In this document: positions 31,868-37,082 of the stretch, in pieces
Numbering within the stretch: the first letter of the stretch is position 1
Layout of the letters: each line of letters opens with the position of its first letter
Virus record (IMG/VR): IMGVR_UViG_3300031885_000044
Span: 1-41,103 of that record
Strand: one strand, 5' to 3'
DNA: 41,103 nucleotides
Source of the DNA: a virus
Position numbers and translations under genes: made by a program
Notes under the pieces: generated by a model
Seen by the model: the letters and a program-made list of their open reading frames with translations, nothing else
Databases searched by the model: none
What the model was told of the DNA's origin: nothing

Positions 31868-31894
31868 TAAGTTAAATTAATTATGCTAACTTTA
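31868..31894 (+). promoter_or_regulatory. Promoter-like repeat before the array 3 unit
   Basis: Bases 31868-31893 are an exact copy of 26307-26332. The -7 box here is taacttta (31887-31894), one mismatch from TAnnTTTG, and the upstream TTTG is missing, so it should be weaker than its twin. Confidence 0.5.
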
Positions 31895-31900
31895 CAATAT

Positions 31901-31990
31901 CAGGATGAGACGCAATTAAGGGATTGAATTAATTCACTTAAAACACAATTGCGATATTCGAAACGTCGGATTCTCATCCTGTTAATTTTT
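31901..31990 (+). promoter_or_regulatory. Highly structured leader RNA, possible attenuator or cis-RNA
   Basis: caggatgaga (31901-31910) pairs with tctcatcctg (31972-31981) over 10 bp. Stacked directly on it, cgcaatt (31911-31917) pairs with aattgcg (31947-31953), leaving an 18-base 3' bulge. The inner loop contains tgaattaattca. A T-rich tail follows (31982-31990). This architecture before gene 32003 suggests a regulatory RNA or terminator. No known riboswitch is recognised. Confidence 0.5.
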
Positions 31991-32002
31991 AAAAATAGAT
32001 TT

Positions 32003-32260
32003 ATGAAAGCAATAGATTTTTTAATAAAGAATCACAGTCAAGATAAGTATTTTGGAATAAGAATATTTAATCAGGATTGTTCAGAATGTCCATTTGGTGA
32101 GTTGTCAGACGGGGAAGAAGAAAACTACGACGACCCAATAGAAAACTATTTTAAATGTTCTCTAATTGGTAAAGATAGAGTTTTTGGCGAAGACCATCCT
32201 TGCACTACCGAGGATTGGGTAAATCAATTGAAAAAAGAAGTTGAACAGCTAGAAAAATAG
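32003..32260 (+). CDS. Small acidic protein with a CxxC pair
   Basis: Encodes 85 residues (MKAIDFLIKNHSQDKYFGIR), with CSECPFGELSDGEEENYDDP and later C residues (FKCSLIG, HPCTTEDW) that could bind a metal. ATG 32003 follows the structured leader; the upstream frame inside the leader has no credible start. Followed four bases later by another Cys-rich gene. Confidence 0.55.
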   Translation: MKAIDFLIKNHSQDKYFGIRIFNQDCSECPFGELSDGEEENYDDPIENYFKCSLIGKDRVFGEDHPCTTEDWVNQLKKEVEQLEK

Positions 32261-32264
32261 ATTT

Positions 32265-32609
32265 ATGAAAGCAGTTAATGAAGAATTTGAATATCAAGGT
32301 GTTTTTTACCGCACAATACAAGCGTCTTGCGATAATTGCTGTTTTTCTTTCCCTGGCAATTGTGTAGCACTTTGTACCGATGGGGATGTATTTGCATGCA
32401 ATGAAGTCGCTTTTGTTATAGCATCGAAAAAAGGCCAAAAAAACTGCGAATGCGCACAAAAAGACTGCAAAAATAAAGGTGCTAATTACTGGCATCGCAT
32501 GAATAAAGAATATTTTTGCGAGACGTGTGCTGAGATTATAGCTAAATTAATGGCCAAAGATATTGCACTGGTTTGTAGTGATGGTAAATTATTGGTAAGG
32601 GAGGCGTAA
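32265..32609 (+). CDS. Cysteine-rich protein ending in an attC core
   Basis: Encodes 114 residues with about 14 cysteines (CDNCCFSF, CVALC, CECAQKDCKNKG, FCETCAE), so probably two zinc-binding units. The stop TAA belongs to the R'' core of attC-15. No matching left core is found, so whether this is the first cassette of array 3 or a backbone gene is open. Confidence 0.6.
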   Translation: MKAVNEEFEYQGVFYRTIQASCDNCCFSFPGNCVALCTDGDVFACNEVAFVIASKKGQKNCECAQKDCKNKGANYWHRMNKEYFCETCAEIIAKLMAKDIALVCSDGKLLVREA

Positions 32610-32673
32610 CGAACGGGGCTTGTTGCCTCCTGTGTTGCGCCTGCGGCAGGTGGTCAACAAACACATGTTAGCG
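32604..32673 (+). repeat. attC-like site 15 (70 bp, short type)
   Basis: R'' gcgtaac (32604-32610), R' gttagcg (32667-32673). ttgttg pairs with caacaa and cctg with cagg; apex tgtgttgcgcctgcgg shared with sites 1 and 13. Confidence 0.85.
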
Positions 32674-32709
32674 GCTTTTAATATTTTTTCTAATCTAAAT
32701 AATAGTCTT

Positions 32710-33072
32710 ATGAAATACAAAATTATCGACAAAGCAACCAAAAAAGAACTTGATTATTCTAAATACGCACTAACAGCTTACGGAGACGTTCTGAGTATTC
32801 CAAATGGTCTTGTTTTATCAAATTCATCTGATTTTATAATCGAGCCTATTTTAGAGCACGATTTAGTTGATTTAAATTCAAAAAACTATCAATTAAAAAT
32901 GTTGCAAAATATTGAGCGAATTTTTTTGTCAAAAGCATTGCGTAAAAGAACTCAAAACGTATGGCTCGTACAAAGCTTCCTGACTTCATTTACAAGCAAA
33001 GGAGGGTCGACTTCGTCTTTCGCCCATTGTGATTTTCTTGGAATTGATCCAAATGGATACACCTTCTTTTAA
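32710..33072 (+). CDS. Cassette protein of unknown function
   Basis: Encodes 120 residues. The N-terminal segment MKYKIIDKATKKELDYSKYA then GDVLSIPNGLVLSNSSDFII resembles compact phage proteins that mirror a data field (YopX-like), but the match is weak. ATG 32710 follows the usual A/T-rich cassette leader. Cassette ends GTTAGCGGC/GCCGCTAAC are complementary. Confidence 0.6.
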   Translation: MKYKIIDKATKKELDYSKYALTAYGDVLSIPNGLVLSNSSDFIIEPILEHDLVDLNSKNYQLKMLQNIERIFLSKALRKRTQNVWLVQSFLTSFTSKGGSTSSFAHCDFLGIDPNGYTFF

Positions 33073-33076
33073 TTGC

Positions 33077-33200
33077 CGCTAACATACGTGTATATGGCAA
33101 GTAGCCGAACACAAATGTTGATTAGAATTACAAATATTAATAAACCGCAAATAGTTTCTAAAATGCCTGACACGGCTATTTGCTATATACATTGTTAGGC
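33077..33200 (+). repeat. attC-like site 16 (124 bp)
   Basis: R'' cgctaac (33077-33083), R' gttaggc (33194-33200). gtgtatatggcaagtagccg (33088-33107) pairs with cggctatttgctatataca (33174-33192). The loop shares gccgaacacaaa and attagaattacaaat with site 5. Its only ATG (33162) reads MPDTAICYIHC and stops at the TAG of GTTAG, i.e. out of fusion phase. Confidence 0.85.
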
Positions 33201-33210
33201 GCAGTTAATT

Positions 33211-33417
33211 ATGGGAAATTTTATAACTCAGGAACAATATGACACTCTTTTAAAAGCAAAGAAGTCAAATGAATATGCAAACCATATATGTAACGTAAAA
33301 TGTGGGTTGGGAAAAACAAAGCAATTTGAAGTTAAGGGAACTAAATTGAAGTTAGAAATGAGATGTACAAACCAAGGTGGAATGTGGACTGGTAGCCATT
33401 GCTTTGTTGTGTGCTAA
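33211..33417 (+). CDS. Cassette protein of unknown function
   Basis: Encodes 68 residues (MGNFITQEQYDTLLKAKKSN...), with four cysteines (CNVKC, MRC, HCFVVC) and a beta-rich C-terminal half. ATG 33211 lies only 10 bases after the R' core. Ends GTTAGGCGCA/TGTGCCTAAC match with one mismatch. No family recognised. Confidence 0.55.
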   Translation: MGNFITQEQYDTLLKAKKSNEYANHICNVKCGLGKTKQFEVKGTKLKLEMRCTNQGGMWTGSHCFVVC

Positions 33418-33421
33418 TTGT

Positions 33422-33552
33422 GCCTAACAGACGAGGCTATATTTCAGTAAGGGATTACGTGGGCAGTTCTTATCAACCTACACAAAATTACCCAGAGAGA
33501 ACCGAACTTGAATAACAGCTAAAACCCTTATTGAATATAGCCTTTGTTATGT
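33422..33552 (+). repeat. attC-like site 17 (131 bp)
   Basis: R'' gcctaac (33422-33428), R' gttatgt (33546-33552). aggctatatttcagtaaggg (33434-33453) pairs with cccttattgaatatagcctt (33525-33544). No ATG leader; the R' core itself contains ATG (33549) opening a hydrophobic frame. Confidence 0.85.
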
Positions 33553-33644
33553 ACTGCTTATTTTTATTCATTATAAATTACGTTTTTTGTTGCATATATC
33601 AGATATATGATATATCTTTACAAAGAATTAAAAAATTAGAAAAA

Positions 33645-33866
33645 ATGAAAAACACAATTTGGGCAAATGTAAAAACCTCAATATTCTTTACAACAATGGA
33701 TATGGGTTGGCAAAAAGAATGGGATATTCTTTTATATAATGAAGAACCAGTAACAAGTATGGAAGTAGCAATAAGAATAGTTAAAGTACATTTTAAAGGT
33801 ATAACTATTGGACTTGCAACATACGAACAAATGGTAATAGGTAACGCTGAATGGGATAACTTATGA
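33645..33866 (+). CDS. Cassette protein of unknown function, first of a two-gene cassette
   Basis: Encodes 73 residues (MKNTIWANVKTSIFFTTMDM...). ATG 33645 follows an A-rich stretch. The frame is open back to ATG 33549 in the R' core, which would add an N-terminal membrane segment (MYCLFLFIINYVFCCIY) for 105 residues; I prefer the shorter form because the region looks like a long cassette leader. Stop and next start overlap (ATGA, 33863-33866). Confidence 0.5.
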   Translation: MKNTIWANVKTSIFFTTMDMGWQKEWDILLYNEEPVTSMEVAIRIVKVHFKGITIGLATYEQMVIGNAEWDNL

Positions 33867-34018
33867 AAAAAATAATAAATATACCTGACAGTATAATCGA
33901 AGATTTGCAGCTCGATACGATTAAAAACAAAAAAGGTCGTAAGCGTTTCGAGCTTTCTAATCGAATAACTGAAATACTGATTAACCACGTAACGATACTA
34001 CGAAGCACGGATAAGTAG
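33863..34018 (+). CDS. Small ribbon-helix-helix-like protein, second of a two-gene cassette
   Basis: Encodes 51 residues (MKKIINIPDSIIEDLQLDTI...). A strand (IINIPDS) and two helices with a basic middle (KNKKGRKRFELSNRITEILI) fit a CopG-like DNA-binding fold, though it is short. Coupled to the preceding gene by ATGA. The pair has the look of a toxin-antitoxin or regulator pair, but nothing proves it. Cassette ends GTTATGTACT/AGTACATAAC are complementary for 10 bases. Confidence 0.5.
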   Translation: MKKIINIPDSIIEDLQLDTIKNKKGRKRFELSNRITEILINHVTILRSTDK

Positions 34019-34019
34019 T

Positions 34020-34149
34020 ACATAACAGCTGCGTGTATGAGCAGTTGCGGTCATAAACCACAAAACTTAATTAGAAGTAGAAATGATGAATATACAAGGA
34101 ACTTTATTTGAAACACTTAACCCGCAATTGCTTATACACGATGTTATGT
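34020..34149 (+). repeat. attC-like site 18 (130 bp, leader-bearing)
   Basis: R'' acataac (34020-34026), R' gttatgt (34143-34149). cgtgtatgagcagttgcgg (34032-34050) pairs with ccgcaattgcttatacacg (34122-34140). ATG 34083/34086 lies in the loop and opens the IQGTLFE leader. Confidence 0.86.
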
Positions 34150-34778
34150 GTAGTAATTTTTGTGCGGTGGGTGCTGTTCGTGATTATAAAGTGCTTTTAT
34201 GCAATAGGAAAGAAATTGTTGGCTTTGTAGAACATTGGCATTACTCTAAAAACGTGAACGGACTTACAACTGATTACTGTTTTAAATTATTGGATGCTGA
34301 TGGGAATATGATAGGTGCAATGATTTACGGAAAGATAGCGATGGCTAATGTGTGGAAAAAGTATGCCCAAAACGAAATTGAATTGATAGAACTAAAAAGG
34401 CTTTGTTGCATAGATAACACACCAAAGAACACCGAAAGTTTTTTTATTGGGCATACTTTGAGATGGCTAAAAAAGAATACCGAAATTAAAACAGTAATTA
34501 GTTATGCCGATACAACTTATTCACACGATGGAACTATCTACAAAGCCAGCAATTTTGTGCATTGTGGAATGACAGCAAAAGGCAAAGTAATAATGTATGA
34601 AGGTAAAAGATACCACGACAAAACAATAAGAACCAAATACAACGGAAACTTAAAACCTTTTGCTATTAAGATAAAAGAAGCACTTGAAAACGGAACTGCT
34701 GAATGTGTAGATACACTCGGAAAGCACATCTATCTTTATGGGTTACGGGGTGCGGTGGCAAAAAATTATTACACATAA
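34083..34778 (+). CDS. Mom-like DNA adenine modification protein, split across attC-18
   Basis: Encodes 231 residues. The body has the phage Mu Mom-family layout on a GNAT-like fold: EHWHYSKNV (about residues 50-58), LIELKRLCCIDNTPKNTESF (about 101-120), and YADTTYSHDGTIYKASNFVH (about 141-160) with the AD...H.G.IY.A.NF signature. Mom modifies adenine in phage DNA and blocks host restriction. Residues 1-20 (leader MMNIQGTLFETLNPQLLIHD) are coded in attC-18; crossover is inside the next Val codon and ATG 34146 is an alternative start. The stop TAA lies in R'' of attC-19. Other members need no leader, so its role is open. Confidence 0.72.
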   Translation: MMNIQGTLFETLNPQLLIHDVMCSNFCAVGAVRDYKVLLCNRKEIVGFVEHWHYSKNVNGLTTDYCFKLLDADGNMIGAMIYGKIAMANVWKKYAQNEIELIELKRLCCIDNTPKNTESFFIGHTLRWLKKNTEIKTVISYADTTYSHDGTIYKASNFVHCGMTAKGKVIMYEGKRYHDKTIRTKYNGNLKPFAIKIKEALENGTAECVDTLGKHIYLYGLRGAVAKNYYT

Positions 34779-34869
34779 CTGTGGCGATTGGCGAAGTAAA
34801 AGCCTTGCACTACCGTTCAAATTTAGCACGATGCCCAGTGGCTTTTATTTTGCCAATTGCGTGTTACCT
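34773..34869 (+). repeat. attC-like site 19 (97 bp, with abortive leader)
   Basis: R'' acataac (34773-34779), R' gttacct (34863-34869). gcgattggcgaagtaaaagcc (34784-34804) pairs with ggcttttattttgccaattgc (34840-34860). ATG 34831 starts a leader in the fusion phase (GTG|TTA) that runs 21 codons and stops at 34896, because the next cassette has no open body in that frame. Confidence 0.84.
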
Positions 34870-34916
34870 GCTGCCCTTTCTCGGATTATTAATTAACAAC
34901 TTAAACAATAAATAAA

Positions 34917-35327
34917 ATGCAAACATTAAACAGAAAAACAAAAGAATTAGTAGAAGCAACCCTAATAATTGGTGTTGCTCGTGGCGAAGGTGTAAACAAT
35001 TCAAGTCACGATGATAAGAAAGATAAAATCAAAGGAAGTATTGATAATCTTACTAATCGTCAAATTGAAATTACAAAACAAACTGCAATTGATTTTGCGA
35101 ATTGGTTGGACAAACTACAACCCAATGAAAAGGTTTCTGTATGGTCTAAAAATGGCGAATGGAAAGGATTATTTACAATGGATAATGAACAGCTATTTGA
35201 AAAGTTTGAAAAGCAATATACAGAGCCTTGTAATGGCAAGTGTGGAATGAATTATTGCGATGATAACGGATGCCTTGAAAACAAACCAAAGTCAGAAGGT
35301 GAAGATGTTGCTGTGGTGTCCGCTTAG
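34917..35327 (+). CDS. Cassette protein of unknown function
   Basis: Encodes 136 residues. A helical middle (NRQIEITKQTAIDFANWLDK, LQPNEKVSVWSKNGEWKGLF) and a Cys-rich tail (CNGKCGMNYC, NGCLENK) are visible. Own ATG 47 bases after R'. Cassette ends GTTACCTGC/GCAGGTAAC are complementary. Last cassette of array 3. No family recognised. Confidence 0.6.
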   Translation: MQTLNRKTKELVEATLIIGVARGEGVNNSSHDDKKDKIKGSIDNLTNRQIEITKQTAIDFANWLDKLQPNEKVSVWSKNGEWKGLFTMDNEQLFEKFEKQYTEPCNGKCGMNYCDDNGCLENKPKSEGEDVAVVSA

Positions 35328-35333
35328 GGTTGC

Positions 35334-35396
35334 AGGTAACAACTGCGTAGAAGACACTATGTCTTCTACATGACAAATAAGCAAATAGTAGACACG
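35334..35396 (+). repeat. attC-like site 20, right end of array 3
   Basis: R'' aggtaac (35334-35340). The interior is nearly identical to site 14, including the perfect gtagaagaca/tgtcttctac hairpin, and stops matching it after G35396. No GTTA core follows. Confidence 0.65.
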
Positions 35397-35416
35397 AAAA
35401 AATAAAAACGAAAGCA

Positions 35417-35632
35417 ATGATAAAAGTAAAAATTGAAATCGAGTGTGATAACTGGGAAGATGTAAATTATGCCTACAGAACAGCGCAAGCAAATGGAGTT
35501 TTTTCAATCGAAATTGATGGCGAATTTGAAGAGTTCACTATTGAAGATATCGAAGCTCGTGAAATAGCAGAAGCCGAAGAGCAAGCTTTAGAAGACAGCC
35601 AGGAGGATTCAACTGAAAAAGGAATGTATTAA
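35417..35632 (+). CDS. Small acidic protein of unknown function
   Basis: Encodes 71 residues: KVKIEIECDNWEDVNYAYRT then GVFSIEIDGEFEEFTIEDIE and a very acidic tail. The beta-alpha-beta start suggests a small ferredoxin-like fold. First gene after array 3, with start context aacgaaagcaATG as before 26370. Acidic DNA-mimic behaviour is possible but unproven. Confidence 0.55.
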   Translation: MIKVKIEIECDNWEDVNYAYRTAQANGVFSIEIDGEFEEFTIEDIEAREIAEAEEQALEDSQEDSTEKGMY

Positions 35633-35643
35633 AATAAAGACAA

Positions 35644-35850
35644 ATGGAAAAGATTAAAAAATGTATTGAGTCATTAACACCCGAGCAATCAATTCAGTTG
35701 GTGGATAACATCGGATGCCATAATTATACGATGAATAACATTTTGTTAATTATTGGCTCGATGTTGGTGTCCGAAACGCTTATCTTTGATGGGCAAAGTA
35801 AATTATTTTATAAACGTACTGGACTTATGGTCTGGGATAAACCGTGGTAA
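35644..35850 (+). CDS. Small protein of unknown function
   Basis: Encodes 68 residues (MEKIKKCIESLTPEQSIQLV...), helical, with a hydrophobic middle (NILLIIGSMLVSETLIF). It ends one base before the next ATG. No family recognised. Confidence 0.5.
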   Translation: MEKIKKCIESLTPEQSIQLVDNIGCHNYTMNNILLIIGSMLVSETLIFDGQSKLFYKRTGLMVWDKPW

Positions 35851-35851
35851 T

Positions 35852-36160
35852 ATGAGTAAAATTTATATTAGTGGCGCAATAAGCGGAATGAGTATTGGAG
35901 TTGCTAAGGCAACGTTTGAAGATGCAAAAGAATATCTTTATTGGAACTCAATTTATTCAATTCATAATATCATAAATCCTTTTGATGTTAATCCTTTTTT
36001 AGGCCTTAAAAATTGGTGGTGCTACATGATAAGCGATGTTCGAGAGTTATTGAAATGTGACTCAATTTATATGCTTAAAGGCTGGCAAAATAGTCGAGGT
36101 GCGTGCATTGAACATTTAATAGCCGTGTGGCGGAAAATGGAAATAATCTATCAGGTTTAA
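35852..36160 (+). CDS. DUF4406 family protein, nucleoside deoxyribosyltransferase-like
   Basis: Encodes 102 residues. MSKIYISGAISGMSIGVAKA, FEDAKEYL, NPF and the final CDSIYMLKGWQNSRGACIEH match DUF4406, a Rossmann-like family related to nucleoside 2-deoxyribosyltransferases. In that superfamily the glutamate of GA..E is catalytic and is present here. A role in nucleotide metabolism is inferred. ATG 35852 was chosen as the start of the conserved domain. Confidence 0.75.
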   Translation: MSKIYISGAISGMSIGVAKATFEDAKEYLYWNSIYSIHNIINPFDVNPFLGLKNWWCYMISDVRELLKCDSIYMLKGWQNSRGACIEHLIAVWRKMEIIYQV

Positions 36161-36209
36161 TGTTTTTGATTCCTTTTAAAAATAATTTTAATATTTAAAA
36201 AAGCAAGTT

Positions 36210-36611
36210 ATGATAAAACTTTTTATCATTTTATTAGCAATTTTATCGTTTTCCTGTAGTCAAGAATACGAAGATGTTCAGCCAATGCATAGCTACGAAA
36301 TTAACGTAATTGGTGGCTATATTGGCGATTTAACAGTTAACGTAGGAAATAAAAACAAGATAAGCACAACTAACTATACGGGAGGTGGAGCTAACGCCAG
36401 CAATAATATAGGCTACTTTAACCCCAATTATTCGCTTAAAATCGATACCTTAGCACCGTTATTAAAAGTGACAGTTTCGGCAACAGATGGAGGTGGAGCG
36501 AAAACTAAGCGGGTCAGGATTGAGCTAAAAAAAGATGGCGTGGTAAGATTTGATACTGTATTTGATTATATGGTTTTAAGGCAAAGGATAACGATTAATA
36601 AAGAGTTTTAA
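36210..36611 (+). CDS. Phage-encoded lipoprotein
   Basis: Encodes 133 residues. MIKLFIILLAILSFSC is a signal peptide with lipobox LSFSC (lipidation at C16), followed by SQEYEDVQP, an acidic stretch like the lipoprotein export signal of Bacteroidetes that directs proteins to the cell surface. The rest is beta-rich, Asn/Gly/Thr-rich. It lies three bases before TerS. A surface role such as blocking superinfection is inferred. Confidence 0.7.
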   Translation: MIKLFIILLAILSFSCSQEYEDVQPMHSYEINVIGGYIGDLTVNVGNKNKISTTNYTGGGANASNNIGYFNPNYSLKIDTLAPLLKVTVSATDGGGAKTKRVRIELKKDGVVRFDTVFDYMVLRQRITINKEF

Positions 36612-36614
36612 TGT

Positions 36615-37082
36615 ATGGCAGCACCTAAAGGACATGAGATGTGGGGAAATCCAATAAAACCAAAGACATACAAACCAGAGGAATTGTGGGATAAAGCTAT
36701 TGATTATTTTGAATGGTGCAAAGATAATCCATGGCTAAAACACGAAGCTATAAAAAACGGGCAAAATTGCGGCGAATTAGTTAAAATACCTTGCGAAAGA
36801 CCCTACTCAATAGGTGCTTTTTGTATTCATGCTAATATATCTGCTCAAACGTTTTTTAACTATGCTGATGCAAAAGGATATGAAACGTATTTTGATGTTT
36901 GTTCACGTATAAAGGAGATAATTGATAAACAGCATTTTGAAGGCGGCATGGTAGGAGCTTACAATGCGAATATAGTTACACGCAAACTAGGACTTAAAGA
37001 ACAAATCGACACCACCACCAAAGGAGAATCGCTGAATAAAACACCTATATTTGGTGATAACCCGCTCGATAAAAATGTTTAA
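36615..37082 (+). CDS. terS: Terminase small subunit
   Basis: Recognises phage DNA for packaging. The 155 residues show the typical helical small-subunit layout: KPEELWDKAIDYFEWCKDNP at the start, a DNA-binding part with a helix-turn-helix-like segment (YSIGAFCIHANISAQTFFNY) and a C-terminal region ending KLGLKEQIDTTTKGES. It overlaps the large subunit gene by eight bases. Confidence 0.82.
   Translation: MAAPKGHEMWGNPIKPKTYKPEELWDKAIDYFEWCKDNPWLKHEAIKNGQNCGELVKIPCERPYSIGAFCIHANISAQTFFNYADAKGYETYFDVCSRIKEIIDKQHFEGGMVGAYNANIVTRKLGLKEQIDTTTKGESLNKTPIFGDNPLDKNV

Larger units (their letters stand above)
32604..35396 (+). mobile_element. Integron-like cassette array 3 with Mom-like cargo
   Basis: Sites at 32604, 33077, 33422, 34020, 34773 and 35334 bound cassettes carrying 32710, 33211, the pair 33645/33863, the Mom-like 34083, and 34917. 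All five cassettes have complementary ends, 9-10 bases in four of them. The right end at G35396 coincides with the point where site 20 and site 14 stop matching. Confidence 0.78.

Noticed and set aside
33549-33644. N-terminal membrane extension of the 33645 gene from the ATG in the R' core of site 17
   Set aside because: Possible, but the region looks like an A/T-rich cassette leader and the A-rich context favours ATG 33645. Kept as an alternative only.
20964-35396. CRISPR-like regularly spaced repeats
   Set aside because: The repeats are imperfect palindromes of 63-135 bases with variable sequence, and the intervals are protein-coding genes of different lengths. No short identical repeats with 30-base spacers are present.
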